From Palsa-1447 sp964414785 (GTDB lineage Bacteria > Verrucomicrobiota > Verrucomicrobiia > Opitutales > Opitutaceae), in assembly GCA_964414785.1 (NCBI GenBank), contig CAYPXZ010000018.1:5799-69798 (forward strand): 64,000 bases of DNA, read 5' to 3'. The position numbers and the translations under genes are program-made. Positions 1 to 8,752 of the stretch are shown one piece after another (the stretch's first letter is position 1; every line of letters starts with the position of its first letter). The notes beneath the pieces were generated by a model that worked only from the letters and a program-made list of their open reading frames with translations, was not told the origin of the DNA and did not search any database.

Positions 1-832
1 TCTTGAACCTCACGTAGTCCCCCGGCGCCAGCTGGGCGAGCAGGGGGATGTCCGCCGACGCGACATGGGCGATCCGCGGGTAGCCCCCGAGGGTCTGGGC
101 GTCGGCCATCAGGACGATGGGGTTTCCGTCGGGGGGAACCTGGATCGTTCCGGGGGCAACGGCGCTTGAGATGAGCTCCTCGCCCGTCGTTCGGGTGATG
201 GGCACGCCCTCCAGGCGGATGCCCATCCGGTTGGAGCGGGCGGTGACCAGGAACCTCTCCGCATAGAGGGCCTCTCCAAACTCCGCGGCCTGCGACCCGG
301 GAGTGACCCGCACGGTCGGCTCCCGCGAGTACTGGGGAAGAATCCGCTCGTCGATGCTCCAGTGCCCCGAGAGGAGCCGCTCCGACGGGACCGAGCGGAT
401 GACGTCGCCGTCGCGCAGCGCCCGCCCCTCGAACCCCCCGAAGCCTCCCGGCAGGAACGTGCCCCGGCCCCCCATGACCGACTCGACGTCGATCCCCCCG
501 CAGATCGAGAGGTAGGCGCGGCAGCCCTGCAGGCGCGTCCCGAACTTGAGACGGTCCCCGGCATGCACCCGGAACGGCCTCCACGAGGGGATCCCCTCGA
601 AGCGCGCCCCGCACACCGATATCCAGCCGTCCTTCTCGAACTCGAGTTCGGGGGCGGTGAGCGTGATCTCAAGGGCGGCCAGGTCCTCGGCGTTGCCGAC
701 CAGCAGGTTTGCGAGCCGCAGCGCAACGGGGTCCGCGGCGCCGCCTATCGGCACCCCCTGGGCGAGGTGGCCCCTGCGGCCCAGGTCCTGGACCGTCGTC
801 ATCATCCCGGCCGAGATCACCCTTATTTCCAT
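1..832 (-). CDS. pxpC: 5-oxoprolinase subunit C (biotin-dependent carboxyltransferase family), partial at window edge
   Basis: Only 277 codons are in the window and the C-terminus runs off the left edge. The reading begins MEIRVISAGMMTTVQDLGR and continues with a glycine-rich GVPIGGAADPVALRLANLLV segment, the hallmark N-terminus of the KipA/PxpC family. The last visible residues (LAQLAPGDYVRFK) match the family's C-terminal end, so only a few residues are probably missing. PxpC works with PxpA and PxpB in ATP-dependent cleavage of 5-oxoproline to glutamate. The start lies inside the end of pxpB (about 10 bp overlap), so the two are translationally coupled. pxpA is not in the window and may lie just beyond it. 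Confidence 0.85.
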   Translation of the reverse strand, partial: MEIRVISAGMMTTVQDLGRRGHLAQGVPIGGAADPVALRLANLLVGNAEDLAALEITLTAPELEFEKDGWISVCGARFEGIPSWRPFRVHAGDRLKFGTRLQGCRAYLSICGGIDVESVMGGRGTFLPGGFGGFEGRALRDGDVIRSVPSERLLSGHWSIDERILPQYSREPTVRVTPGSQAAEFGEALYAERFLVTARSNRMGIRLEGVPITRTTGEELISSAVAPGTIQVPPDGNPIVLMADAQTLGGYPRIAHVASADIPLLAQLAPGDYVRFK

Positions 833-1518
833 GAGTCGAATTCCTCGGCGGTCATCGGCCGGAATCGGACGCGGTCCCCGGGCTTGAGGAGGGCGGCCGG
901 CTCCTCGCGGGGTCTGAAGAGAGCGAGGGGCGTTCGGCCGATGATCTGCCATCCCCCGGGGGAGGCGATCGGGTAGACGCCGGTCTGCGAGCCCCCTATG
1001 GCGACCGAGCCCGCGGGGACGCGGGCTCGCGGGCTGTCGCGCCGGGGAGTTTTCAAGGGATCGGGCAGCCCCCCCAGGTAGGGGAAGCCCGGGGTGAATC
1101 CGATGGCGTGGACCATGTAGTCGGCGCCGGAATGCAGCGACGCCACGTCGTCGGCGCCGATCCTGCAGTGCTCGCAGACGACCTCCATGTCGGGACCATG
1201 CTCCCCGCCGTAGAGCACGGGGATTTCAAGGAGCTTGGCGCCGAGGGCGCCCGGCGCCGACCTCGCGCGCTGGGAGCAGGCCTCCAAAATGCGGCAGACG
1301 CTCTCGTACGCCCCACCCTGTCCGTCGGGAAACTGGGCCGAGTCGTAGAAGACGGTGACCGTGGCGTAGGCCGGGACGATGTCGGTGATGCCCCGCGCCC
1401 TGGCGGCCGCGACCGCGTCGGCGAAATTGAGCACGGACTTGAGCGTCGCCGCGTCGATCCCCGAGCCCAGGGTCGCCACGACCGCCAGATCGCCAAGAGG
1501 TTCAAGCTTCAATGTCAT
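823..1518 (-). CDS. pxpB: 5-oxoprolinase subunit B (KipI family)
   Basis: This 231-residue protein starts MTLKLEPLGDLAVVATLG and contains the family signature HAIGFTPGFPYLGGLP followed by RVPAGSVAIGGSQTGVYPIASPGGWQIIGRTP. Those blocks define the KipI/allophanate hydrolase subunit 1 fold. With PxpC it forms the catalytic partner of PxpA in 5-oxoproline hydrolysis; the Bacillus homologue KipI was described as a kinase inhibitor. The start at 1518 was chosen because homology begins there; the upstream extension overlaps recN. It begins 2 bp from the recN stop and overlaps pxpC, indicating one transcript. Confidence 0.88.
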   Translation of the reverse strand: MTLKLEPLGDLAVVATLGSGIDAATLKSVLNFADAVAAARARGITDIVPAYATVTVFYDSAQFPDGQGGAYESVCRILEACSQRARSAPGALGAKLLEIPVLYGGEHGPDMEVVCEHCRIGADDVASLHSGADYMVHAIGFTPGFPYLGGLPDPLKTPRRDSPRARVPAGSVAIGGSQTGVYPIASPGGWQIIGRTPLALFRPREEPAALLKPGDRVRFRPMTAEEFDSWK

Positions 1519-1519
1519 G

Positions 1520-3184
1520 CTAGCCGGCGCGCAGCAGTTTCTCCGCGTGGGCCAAAGCGCTCTTAGCATTCCTGTCTCCGAGCATCCGCGCAAGCTCGGC
1601 GACGCGCGCCCTGCGGTCCCCGTGGACCGCCTCGATGGTCACCTTCGCGCGCTCGCCGGTCTGGTCCTTGAGGACGAGGAAGTGGCTCGAGGCCTGGGCG
1701 GCGACCTGCGGCAGGTGCGTGACGCAGAGCACCTGGTGGCGCCGCGCGATGGCGGCCATCCTCTCGCCGACGACGCTGCCGACCTCCCCACCGACGTTGG
1801 CGTCGACCTCGTCGAACACGAGGAGCGGTACGGAATCCAGGTCGGCGAGGATCGCCTTAAGGGCGAGCATGACCCGCGCGAGCTCCCCGCTCGAGGCGAT
1901 CTTTCCGAGCGGAAGCGGGGCCTCGCCCACGTTCGGGGAGAAAAGGAACTCGCACCCGCAGTCCCCCGTGGGCCCGAGGCCCGGGGCGTCGGTGATCGAT
2001 ATCCGGAACTCCGCCTTGGCGAATCCGAGCTCGGCGATCCCCGATGCCGCGGCTCGCGAGAGGCTCTTCGCCGCCTTCTCGCGTACCGCGCGAAGGACGG
2101 CCGCCGACTGCCTCGCCTGCCTGGCCGCGGCCTCGATCTGGCGGTCGAGCCGGGCAACCGTGCCCTCAATGTCGCCCTGCATCGCCACGCGCTTTCGCAT
2201 CGCCTCGCGCGCCGCGGCGACAGAGCGGACGTCGGGCCCGTGGCGGCGCCTGGCCTCAAGCCACGCGTTCATGCGCTCCTCGAGCGGCCCCATCCCCTCC
2301 GGGTCGGCCTGGAGCTCGCGCCCGAGGGAGCCGAACTCCGCGGCGAGCTCCCCCAGCTCGGCCGAGGCCGATGCCATCCGGTCGGCCAATTCCTTGCTGG
2401 CGGGATCAATGGATTCGAGCTTGCGGGCCTCCCTTACCAGGGCCGCCACCTGCGAGCCCGCGCCGTCGTCGCCCGAGAGCCCCGCCTCGAGCGCGGACGC
2501 CAGGGCCGCGATGTCCTGCGCCCGGCTCATCCTCTGGAAATCGCGCTCAAGGGCCGCGACGGCCTCCTCCGTGAGCTCGAGCTGGTCGAGCTTCGCGAGC
2601 TGGGCCTGCGTGAACGCCAACTCGTCGGGCGAGAGCCTGGCCTCCGAGGCCATCCGCTCGCTCTCGGCCTGGAGGTCGCACCAGGCGCGGTAGTGCTGGC
2701 CGTAGGCCTCGAGGGCCGGCCCCGCCCTGCCGTAGAGGTCAAGGAGCTCAAGCTGGCAGGCCTCCCTGAGGAGGCGGCGCGGCTCGCTCGGGCCGTGGAA
2801 ATCGATCCACAGCTCGCCGAGCCTCTGGAGGGCGGCGAGGGTCGCGAGCCCGCCGTTCACCGTGATCTTCGGCGCGCGCTCCCGGGGCACGCTTCGCTTG
2901 AGCAGCAGCAGGCCCTCCTCGCACGGGGGAAGATCCAATTCGGCCAGGAGCAGGTCGACGCGGCGCGGGTCCTTGAAGTGGAGCGACGCCTCCACCTCGC
3001 AGGCGGCCGCTCCCTGGCGGATGACCGCCTTGTCCGCCCGCTCCCCGGCAAGAAGTGATAGCGCGCCGATCAGGATGCTCTTGCCGGCCCCGGTTTCCCC
3101 GGTGACGGCTGCGAACCCGGGCTCAAAGTCGACGCTGACGTACTCGAGGAGCGCCAGGTTCTGAATGCGTAGCGACTGCAGCAT
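1520..3184 (-). CDS. recN: DNA repair protein RecN
   Basis: The protein has 554 residues, normal for RecN, an SMC-like ATPase that supports recombinational repair of double-strand breaks. It starts MLQSLRIQNLALLEYVSVDF with Walker A GETGAGKS at residues 29-36. A long central region rich in Ala, Glu and Arg is the expected coiled coil. Near the C-terminus are an ABC signature region (SSGELARVMLALKAIL) and Walker B LLVFDEVDANVGG. The start at 3184 is the only one that begins directly with the family's N-terminal strand. It lies 28 bp after manC and directly before pxpB. The extra upstream residues of the open frame are Ser/Arg-rich noise. Confidence 0.95.
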   Translation of the reverse strand: MLQSLRIQNLALLEYVSVDFEPGFAAVTGETGAGKSILIGALSLLAGERADKAVIRQGAAACEVEASLHFKDPRRVDLLLAELDLPPCEEGLLLLKRSVPRERAPKITVNGGLATLAALQRLGELWIDFHGPSEPRRLLREACQLELLDLYGRAGPALEAYGQHYRAWCDLQAESERMASEARLSPDELAFTQAQLAKLDQLELTEEAVAALERDFQRMSRAQDIAALASALEAGLSGDDGAGSQVAALVREARKLESIDPASKELADRMASASAELGELAAEFGSLGRELQADPEGMGPLEERMNAWLEARRRHGPDVRSVAAAREAMRKRVAMQGDIEGTVARLDRQIEAAARQARQSAAVLRAVREKAAKSLSRAAASGIAELGFAKAEFRISITDAPGLGPTGDCGCEFLFSPNVGEAPLPLGKIASSGELARVMLALKAILADLDSVPLLVFDEVDANVGGEVGSVVGERMAAIARRHQVLCVTHLPQVAAQASSHFLVLKDQTGERAKVTIEAVHGDRRARVAELARMLGDRNAKSALAHAEKLLRAG

Positions 3185-3212
3185 GTGGGTCGGTTCCCCC
3201 TTGCGCCGCGCC

Positions 3213-4298
3213 CTAGAGCTGCTCCTTCGGCACGAGCGGCAAGAGGAGCTTGATGTTCTGGACGCTATCCTTGTGGCACACGAGAACGGCATCGGCCGTC
3301 TCCACGACGACCAGGTCCTTCACCCCGCAAAGGGCGATCAGGCGCCCGCTGCTGACGGCGATCGTGTTGTGGGAGCCCACCGAGACGACCTGCCCCCGGG
3401 ACACGTTTCCCGACGCGTCGGCGGGCAGGTGCTTGTGGAGCGCCGTCCACGAACCGGCGTCGTCCCAGTCGAACTCGCCCACGACCGTGGCGACGGACGA
3501 GGCCTTCTCAAGCACCGCGTAATCGACCGAGATCTTCGGCAGCAGGTGGAATCTGGCCTTCAGGTACGCGGCCGGGTCGCCCGGCGGAAAGTCCCGGACG
3601 AAGCCCGCGAGCTCGGGCTCATTGCGCTCCACCTCGGCCAGGAAGCTCCCGACGCCCCAGATGAACATCCCCGCGTTCCACGCGTACCTCCCGCTCTCCA
3701 GGTAGTGCCGCGCCGTGGCTTCGTCGGGCTTCTCGACGAAGCGCTTCACGCGCAGAAGGCGGCTGCCCTCGGTGCCCTTGGCGAGCTCCTCGCCGAGCTC
3801 CAGGTAGCCGAAGCCCGTCGCGGCGTGGGAGGGCGGGATGGCGAAGGTGATCAGGTCCCCGGTGGCCCCGGCCTTGGGCGGCTGAGCGGCCCACTTAAAC
3901 GCCTGCGCAAGCTGCTCGGCATAGCGCGGGGAGCCCCGGATGAGCGAGTCGGCCGGCAGGAGCGCGACGACTCCGTCCGGGTTGCGCGCCCGGACAAGGC
4001 CGGTCGCAAGCGCCGCGGCGGGGGCGGTGTCCCTCTTGGCGGGCTCCGCGATGATCTGCGAGGCCGGGAACCAGGGCAGCGCCTCGCGAATCAGCGGGAC
4101 CTGCACCTTGTTGGTCAGTATCCAGGTGTTCTCCTCGGCGACGACTCCCTTGAGCCTCTGGATCGCCTCCCCGAGGAGCGTGCCCTCGGAGAAGAGCTTA
4201 AGGAGGTGCTTCGGCGAGCTGGCTCGGCTCATCGGCCAGAACCGCTCGCCGCTGCCTCCCGCGATGATGCAGGCATGGTACCTGGGGTCTGATTTCAT
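3213..4298 (-). CDS. manC: Mannose-1-phosphate guanylyltransferase
   Basis: This 361-residue nucleotidyltransferase makes GDP-mannose from mannose-1-phosphate and GTP, a precursor for polysaccharides and glycosylation. It begins with the nucleotide-binding signature ACIIAGGSGERFWPMSR, followed by PKHLLKLF. It also has the FVEKP block and the YAWNAGMFIWG and FDWDDAGSWTALHKHLP motifs typical of ManC enzymes. At about 360 residues it is the single-domain form without the phosphomannose isomerase domain of bifunctional AlgA-type enzymes. The neighbours recN and the oxidoreductase give no pathway context. Confidence 0.92.
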   Translation of the reverse strand: MKSDPRYHACIIAGGSGERFWPMSRASSPKHLLKLFSEGTLLGEAIQRLKGVVAEENTWILTNKVQVPLIREALPWFPASQIIAEPAKRDTAPAAALATGLVRARNPDGVVALLPADSLIRGSPRYAEQLAQAFKWAAQPPKAGATGDLITFAIPPSHAATGFGYLELGEELAKGTEGSRLLRVKRFVEKPDEATARHYLESGRYAWNAGMFIWGVGSFLAEVERNEPELAGFVRDFPPGDPAAYLKARFHLLPKISVDYAVLEKASSVATVVGEFDWDDAGSWTALHKHLPADASGNVSRGQVVSVGSHNTIAVSSGRLIALCGVKDLVVVETADAVLVCHKDSVQNIKLLLPLVPKEQL

Positions 4299-4375
4299 CG
4301 TAAGCGCACTAGACTCGCGTGCGAACGGGCCCGCGCCAAGCCTGATTGAGGCGAAGGCCTCGGTTTTCCGGGGCC

Positions 4376-5368
4376 CTAGAGCGTGACGACGATCTTGCCG
4401 AACTGGGCGCCGCGCTCCATCAGCTCAAAGGCCTCCGGCCCCCGCTCAAAGGCAAAGACATCGCTGACGACCGGTCGAATCGCGTTGCGGCCCGCGAAAC
4501 CGGTCATCGCCGACCAGTCCGCCGGGCTTCCCATGGTCGAGCCCAGGATCGAGAGCTGCTTCCAGAACACCTTCCTGAGGACGACCTCGGGGACGTTGCC
4601 CCGCGTGGCCCCGTAAAGGACGATCCGGCCCCCGGGGGCCGCGAGGTCCAGGAGGGCGCTAAACCCGGGTCCGCCCGCCCCGTCGACGATCACGTCGAAG
4701 GGCCCCGGCGCCTTTGCGGCGCCCTCGGCCCAGCCCCCCACGTCGTAGCGCAGGCCGCCCCTTGCGCCGAGCGCCACGGCGCGGGCGATCTTGTCGTCCG
4801 AACTGGAGGTGACCCAGACCTCGTTGCCGGAGGCGACCGCGAATTGAAGGGCGAAGAGCGCAACGCCCCCGCCGATCCCGGTGACGAGGACGCGCTCGCC
4901 CTTCGCCAGTCGGGCCCGGCTCACGAGCGCGCGCCACCCGGTAAGCCCGGCCAGCGGCAGCGCGGCGGCCTCCTCCCAGGAGAGGTGCCCGGGCTTGGCT
5001 GAAAGCTGAACGAGCGGCACGGCCACCCGTTCCGCGAAGGTCCCGTCCCTGGGCAGCCCGAGGATAGTGAAGTCGGGGGACTGGGCCGCCTCGGAGCCGC
5101 CCCAGCCGAAGCCGGGATTGATGACCACCTCGCGACCGATCCATGCGGGGTCGCCCCCCGGGCCCACCGCCGCGACGACACCCGCCCCGTCGGAGCCCGG
5201 GATGCAGGGATACCTAAGGCCCGCGTATTTCCCGATCTTGATCCACACGTCCCTGTGGTTGAGCGCGGCCGCCTTGAGCGCGACCAGGGCCTCCCCGGCC
5301 TGCGGGACGGGCTCGGCGACCTGCGCGAGGCGCACGACGCCGACGGACTCGATCTGGATGGCGCGCAT
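4376..5368 (-). CDS. Zinc-type/quinone alcohol dehydrogenase family oxidoreductase (MDR superfamily)
   Basis: A 330-residue medium-chain dehydrogenase/reductase. The N-terminal GroES-like half shows LKAAALNHRDVWIKIGKYAGLRYPCIPGSDGAGVVAAVG. The Rossmann half shows the NAD(P)-binding loop GERVLVTGIGGGVALFALQFA. The usual catalytic-zinc cysteine at the start of the GroES domain is replaced (LNHRDVW) and the structural-zinc cysteine cluster is not evident, so it may be a quinone-oxidoreductase-like member. Substrate is unknown. The start at 5368 (MRAIQIESVG) fits the family; it follows the nitroreductase gene by 11 bp, so the two oxidoreductases are probably cotranscribed. Confidence 0.82.
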   Translation of the reverse strand: MRAIQIESVGVVRLAQVAEPVPQAGEALVALKAAALNHRDVWIKIGKYAGLRYPCIPGSDGAGVVAAVGPGGDPAWIGREVVINPGFGWGGSEAAQSPDFTILGLPRDGTFAERVAVPLVQLSAKPGHLSWEEAAALPLAGLTGWRALVSRARLAKGERVLVTGIGGGVALFALQFAVASGNEVWVTSSSDDKIARAVALGARGGLRYDVGGWAEGAAKAPGPFDVIVDGAGGPGFSALLDLAAPGGRIVLYGATRGNVPEVVLRKVFWKQLSILGSTMGSPADWSAMTGFAGRNAIRPVVSDVFAFERGPEAFELMERGAQFGKIVVTL

Positions 5369-5379
5369 GGGTGTGGCTC

Positions 5380-6030
5380 CTAGGTGCGGATGATGACCTC
5401 CGAGTCCTTGAAGCGGACCTTGGGTTCCTTGGCGTACTTGTCGGCCTCGGTGCGGTAGCCCGCTGCGCAGGCGCACAGGGTCGCGTACCCCAGGGCCGGA
5501 AGGCCGAGGATCTCGTCGTACCTTGCAGCGTCAAAGCCCTCCATGGGGCACGTGTCGACCCCCATGAGGGCGGCTGCAAGCATGAACTGGCCCAAGGGAA
5601 TGTAGACCTGGCGGGCCATCCATCCGTCGAGGGTCCCCGCGCCGGCGGCCCTTTCCACGCTTGAGACGATCGCGCCCTGGTAGCCCATGAGGCTGTCGCG
5701 GGTGACTCCGCGCACCTTCGCGGTCCGCTCCATGAGGCGCTCAATGTCCTCGGCACCGTAGTCCTTTCGCCCGGCGAAAACCACGAAGTGCGAGCAGTCG
5801 ACGGGCTGCCTCTGACCCCATGCCGCGGCCGAGAGCATCTCACGCTTCGACGGGTCGGCCACCATGATGAACTTCCAGGGCTGCAGGCCGAAGGTTGACG
5901 GCGCGAGGACAAGCGACCTCTCGAGCGCCTCCCAGGTCCCGGCCGGGATCTTCCTCGCAGGGTCGAACTCCTGGGTGGCATAGCGCCATTCCAGGGCGGC
6001 GGTTACGGTCTTGCTCGAAACTAAGGTCAT
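5380..6030 (-). CDS. NAD(P)H-dependent nitroreductase-family oxidoreductase
   Basis: A 216-residue FMN-dependent nitroreductase-like protein. The N-terminal block RYATQEFDPARKIP and LERSLVLAPSTFGLQPWKFIMV is the FMN-binding and dimerisation signature of the NfsB/YfkO type. The C-terminal ALGYATLCACAAGYR resembles the conserved GY-x-cysteine region near the end of the family. It probably reduces nitro or quinone compounds with NAD(P)H. The start at 6030 (MTLVSSKTVTAALEWRY) matches the family; the 14 residues upstream look non-native. The next gene downstream is the zinc-type/quinone oxidoreductase, and murJ lies 38 bp upstream. Confidence 0.85.
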   Translation of the reverse strand: MTLVSSKTVTAALEWRYATQEFDPARKIPAGTWEALERSLVLAPSTFGLQPWKFIMVADPSKREMLSAAAWGQRQPVDCSHFVVFAGRKDYGAEDIERLMERTAKVRGVTRDSLMGYQGAIVSSVERAAGAGTLDGWMARQVYIPLGQFMLAAALMGVDTCPMEGFDAARYDEILGLPALGYATLCACAAGYRTEADKYAKEPKVRFKDSEVIIRT

Positions 6031-6068
6031 AGGGACGAAACCAGAACGAGTGGGAGTGCAGCCATTTG

Positions 6069-7643
6069 TCAAAGGGCCCGGCGAAAATACCGCCCGAAGA
6101 GGGGCATGCGGGAGAGCATCACCTCGAGGTCGTCGCGCCCCTCGATCCTAAGGAGCCAGAGCGAGAGGCCGTACGCGGCGATCCCCGCCGGTACGAGGAT
6201 TGCCACGCAGGCGACGTCGACACCGCGCGCGCCGAGCCCGAGGAGCGGCAGGGCGCGGGTGCCCCCGGCCACCACGATCGCCATAACCGCCGTGCCGAGG
6301 AACACCTTCACGACGCTCTGCACGAGGGGCGCCATGTGCATCTCGGGAAGGCGCCGAACGAGCGCCCGGCCGAGGAGGACGGTCTGGGCGATGATTGCCG
6401 TCGTGCTCGCCACGACGATGCCGACGACCCCAAGCCACCGGATTAGGACGAGGCTCACCCCCAGGTTGATCAGGAAGTCGACCAGAGCGACCCGCACGGG
6501 GGTGCGGGTGTCCTTGACGGCGTAGAAGGCGCGCACCGTCAGGTTCACGACGGAGAAGAAGGGCAGCCCGAGCACCATGATCGAAAGCAGGAACGCCATC
6601 TGGCGGATGTCGCCCGCCGTGGCGTGGCCGTGCAGGTAGATCAGGCGCACGAGAGGACGGCTGATCAACGCCATGCCGGCGGCCGCGGGGATGTTGATGA
6701 TCAGGATGAGCCGTATCCCCTTCTGGAAGTCGCCCGCCATGGCCTTGAAGTCCTTCTTCACCGCGTGCGCCGCGATCAGGGGATAGACGACCGTCGACAC
6801 CGCGACCGCGAACACCCCGATCGGGAATTCCATGAGCCTGTTGACGTTGAACAGGTACGTGGCCGACGAGTCGTCGAGCGAGAAGGCCAGGAGGCGCGAT
6901 ACCGAGAAGTTGATCTGGTAGATCGCCGTCCCGAAGATCCCCGGCGTCATCAGCAGCGCGATCTCGCGCACCCGCGGTGACAGTCCCAGGTCGAAGGCCG
7001 GCCGCCAGCCCATGGAGATGAGGACGGCGGCGGGGACCGCCATCTGCATGAACCCTCCCGCGAGGACGCCCGCGCAGAGCCAGTGGATCTCCCCGAGCGG
7101 GGTCTGGGCGAAATGCAGCCCCGCCCCGGCGAGGGTCGCGATCATGGCCAGGTTGAGCCAGATGGGCGAGAGGGCCGGCTCCACGAAGTGCTGGTGCACG
7201 TTGAGCGCCGCGCTGCAGGCGGCCGCAAGGCTGATGAGCGCCAGGTACGGGAACAGGAGGACCGCCAGGTCCGCCGCGACGTACCATTTATCCTCGTGGC
7301 CGGGAATGAGGCGGGACTGGCTGAAAAAGGCGGCGCAGAGGAGAACGAGGGTGCCGGTGATGACGAGCAGCCACGAGGCGACCTTGGAGAGGAGCCGGAA
7401 CGTGCCCTCCCTGCCGTTGGCGTGGAGCTCCTCCTGCAGCGTCGGCACGAACGCCGCGGTCATCGAGCCCTCGGCAAGGAGCCGCCTGAAGAGGTTCGGC
7501 AGGATGAACGCCGTCAGGAAGGCCGAGTAGAGCCAGCCTGAGCCGAAGATCGCGAAGGCCATGGAGTCGCGCACGAGCGCGAGCACCCGCGAGACGACAG
7601 TCAGGAACGAGACGACCCCGATGTTCTTGAGGCTCTTCGACAC
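6069..7643 (-). CDS. murJ: Lipid II flippase MurJ
   Basis: This 524-residue polytopic membrane protein belongs to the MOP superfamily and flips lipid II across the inner membrane for peptidoglycan synthesis. The start MSKSLKNIGVVSFLTVVSRVLALVRDSMAF and the segments FLTAFILPNLFRRLLAEGSMTAAFVP are near-textbook MurJ sequence. About 14 hydrophobic helices can be seen. The start is GTG at 7643. The gene lies 17 bp downstream of an anchored unknown protein and upstream of the nitroreductase, all on one strand. Confidence 0.95.
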   Translation of the reverse strand: MSKSLKNIGVVSFLTVVSRVLALVRDSMAFAIFGSGWLYSAFLTAFILPNLFRRLLAEGSMTAAFVPTLQEELHANGREGTFRLLSKVASWLLVITGTLVLLCAAFFSQSRLIPGHEDKWYVAADLAVLLFPYLALISLAAACSAALNVHQHFVEPALSPIWLNLAMIATLAGAGLHFAQTPLGEIHWLCAGVLAGGFMQMAVPAAVLISMGWRPAFDLGLSPRVREIALLMTPGIFGTAIYQINFSVSRLLAFSLDDSSATYLFNVNRLMEFPIGVFAVAVSTVVYPLIAAHAVKKDFKAMAGDFQKGIRLILIINIPAAAGMALISRPLVRLIYLHGHATAGDIRQMAFLLSIMVLGLPFFSVVNLTVRAFYAVKDTRTPVRVALVDFLINLGVSLVLIRWLGVVGIVVASTTAIIAQTVLLGRALVRRLPEMHMAPLVQSVVKVFLGTAVMAIVVAGGTRALPLLGLGARGVDVACVAILVPAGIAAYGLSLWLLRIEGRDDLEVMLSRMPLFGRYFRRAL

Positions 7644-7660
7644 GCGGGCTCAGCCCCGGC

Positions 7661-8359
7661 CTACGGCGCCTTCAGGCGCAGCGTCGAGCCTTCGATCACC
7701 ACGTCGGAGAGCTTGGACCAGGCCGCCGCAACGTCGTCGGGGAACGGCTGGGCGAAGAGGAGCTTGCTGACGACGAAGTCCTTTATGAAAAGGAGCCTCT
7801 GGCAGGGGCAGCCCCCGACGTAGATCTCCTCGGGGTCGAAAGCGAAGCCCGAGCCGTGCTTCGAAATGGTCCCGCGCGCCTGGACGATGAACGATCCGCT
7901 GACTCCGAAGACGTTGAAGGTCACGGAGTCGCCAAACTGGATCTTTCCCTGGTGGATGCGGGCGTTGAGCGTGCCGACGTCGATGGCCTTCTGGTCGGCC
8001 GGCGGCGGCGGAGCCTTGTCGCCGGGCTTGGCGGGCTTCGCCGCGGAGGCGGACGGCGGCTTGCTCACCATCGTGATGAAGGCGTTGAGGTCCCTCTCGT
8101 CGACCGAGATGCTCTGGCCGTCCGTGAAGTCCTTGCGCTTCTCCTTGATCACCGCGTCCCTGCTGAAGTCGCGCGACCCCTCGATATAGTAGACCGCGCC
8201 CGCGGGCGCGTCCTTGGGGATGTCCTTGACCGTCTGCACGGTCTTTGAGGCGAGGTAGGCGACGCCAAGCACCACCCCGAGGATGACGCTCAGCAGCGCG
8301 CCCAGCCCCACCTCCAGCCAGCTCGGGCCCTTCTGCGCCTTCTTGTTCTTTGAGATCAT
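7661..8359 (-). CDS. Membrane-anchored protein of unknown function
   Basis: I do not recognise this 232-residue protein. Residues about 14-36 (WLEVGLGALLSVILGVVLGVAYLAS) form one transmembrane segment, preceded by a lysine-rich cytoplasmic stub, so the remainder is probably periplasmic. Residues about 100-125 are an Ala/Pro/Lys-rich linker. The C-terminal part, with a CPCQ motif in GGCPCQRLLFIKDFV, looks like a small beta-rich domain resembling periplasmic lipid- or sterol-binding folds, but I cannot name it. It sits between fmdB-like and murJ genes, 11 and 17 bp away, so it is probably made with them and may have an envelope role. Confidence 0.7.
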   Translation of the reverse strand: MISKNKKAQKGPSWLEVGLGALLSVILGVVLGVAYLASKTVQTVKDIPKDAPAGAVYYIEGSRDFSRDAVIKEKRKDFTDGQSISVDERDLNAFITMVSKPPSASAAKPAKPGDKAPPPPADQKAIDVGTLNARIHQGKIQFGDSVTFNVFGVSGSFIVQARGTISKHGSGFAFDPEEIYVGGCPCQRLLFIKDFVVSKLLFAQPFPDDVAAAWSKLSDVVIEGSTLRLKAP

Positions 8360-8369
8360 GGGTGGAGTG

Positions 8370-8663
8370 TTATTTCTTGGAAGTGCTTGCCGCGGGCGGG
8401 GTCGCCTTTGCCCCGGCCTCCGCGGGCTTGGGTGCGGCGGGCGCCTTGGTTTCCGCGGCGGCGGCCTTGGCCATGCCCTTGTTCTTGTAGTCGGTGATGT
8501 AGAAGCCGCTGCCCTTGAAGATGAGCCCGGCCCCCCCGCCTATCAGGCGCTTCAAAGCCGGCTTGCCGCAGCTCGGGCACTTCTTCAGCGGCTCGTCCCT
8601 CATCGACTGGAACTTCTCAAAATGGTGACCGCACTTAGAACAGGCGTATTCGTAGGTGGGCAT
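8370..8663 (-). CDS. FmdB-type zinc-ribbon protein
   Basis: A 97-residue protein starting MPTYEYACSKCGHHFEKFQSM with a second knuckle KKCPSCGKPALKRL. The two CxxC pairs form the zinc ribbon of the FmdB/CxxC-CxxC-SSSS family. The following GLIFKGSGFYITDYK segment is also typical of the family. The tail from residue 65 is a low-complexity Ala/Lys/Pro region. The family was named for a putative regulator of formamidase expression, but its true role is unsettled. It heads the minus-strand series through murJ and recN. Confidence 0.88.
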   Translation of the reverse strand: MPTYEYACSKCGHHFEKFQSMRDEPLKKCPSCGKPALKRLIGGGAGLIFKGSGFYITDYKNKGMAKAAAAETKAPAAPKPAEAGAKATPPAASTSKK

Positions 8664-8677
8664 CGGAGTGGACCGCG

Positions 8678-8683
8678 GTTATA
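8678..8683 (-). promoter_or_regulatory. Candidate -10 element for fmdB-like gene
   Basis: On the minus strand this reads TATAAC, five of six matches to the sigma-70 -10 consensus, in an otherwise G+C-rich divergent gap. The initiating ATG is only about 14 bp beyond it, which would give a leader of roughly 8 bases. There is no convincing TTGACA-like -35 at 16-18 bp. Assignment is tentative. Confidence 0.3.
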
Positions 8684-8752
8684 TGGGCCAACCCCACGGG
8701 TTTGGCGAGTTTGTTCTCGGCACGTGAACCCCAAATCCGCTCACTTTGGGGG

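Noticed and set aside
1379..3058. Long open frame opposite recN (about 560 codons)
   Set aside because: It lies entirely over a secure recN gene and translates to an Arg/Leu/Gly/Glu-rich sequence without motifs; such mirror frames are common in G+C-rich DNA.
4348..4361. GAGGC-GAAG-GCCTC hairpin downstream of the zinc-type oxidoreductase gene
   Set aside because: Only a 5-bp stem and no T-run in the direction of transcription; too weak to call a terminator.
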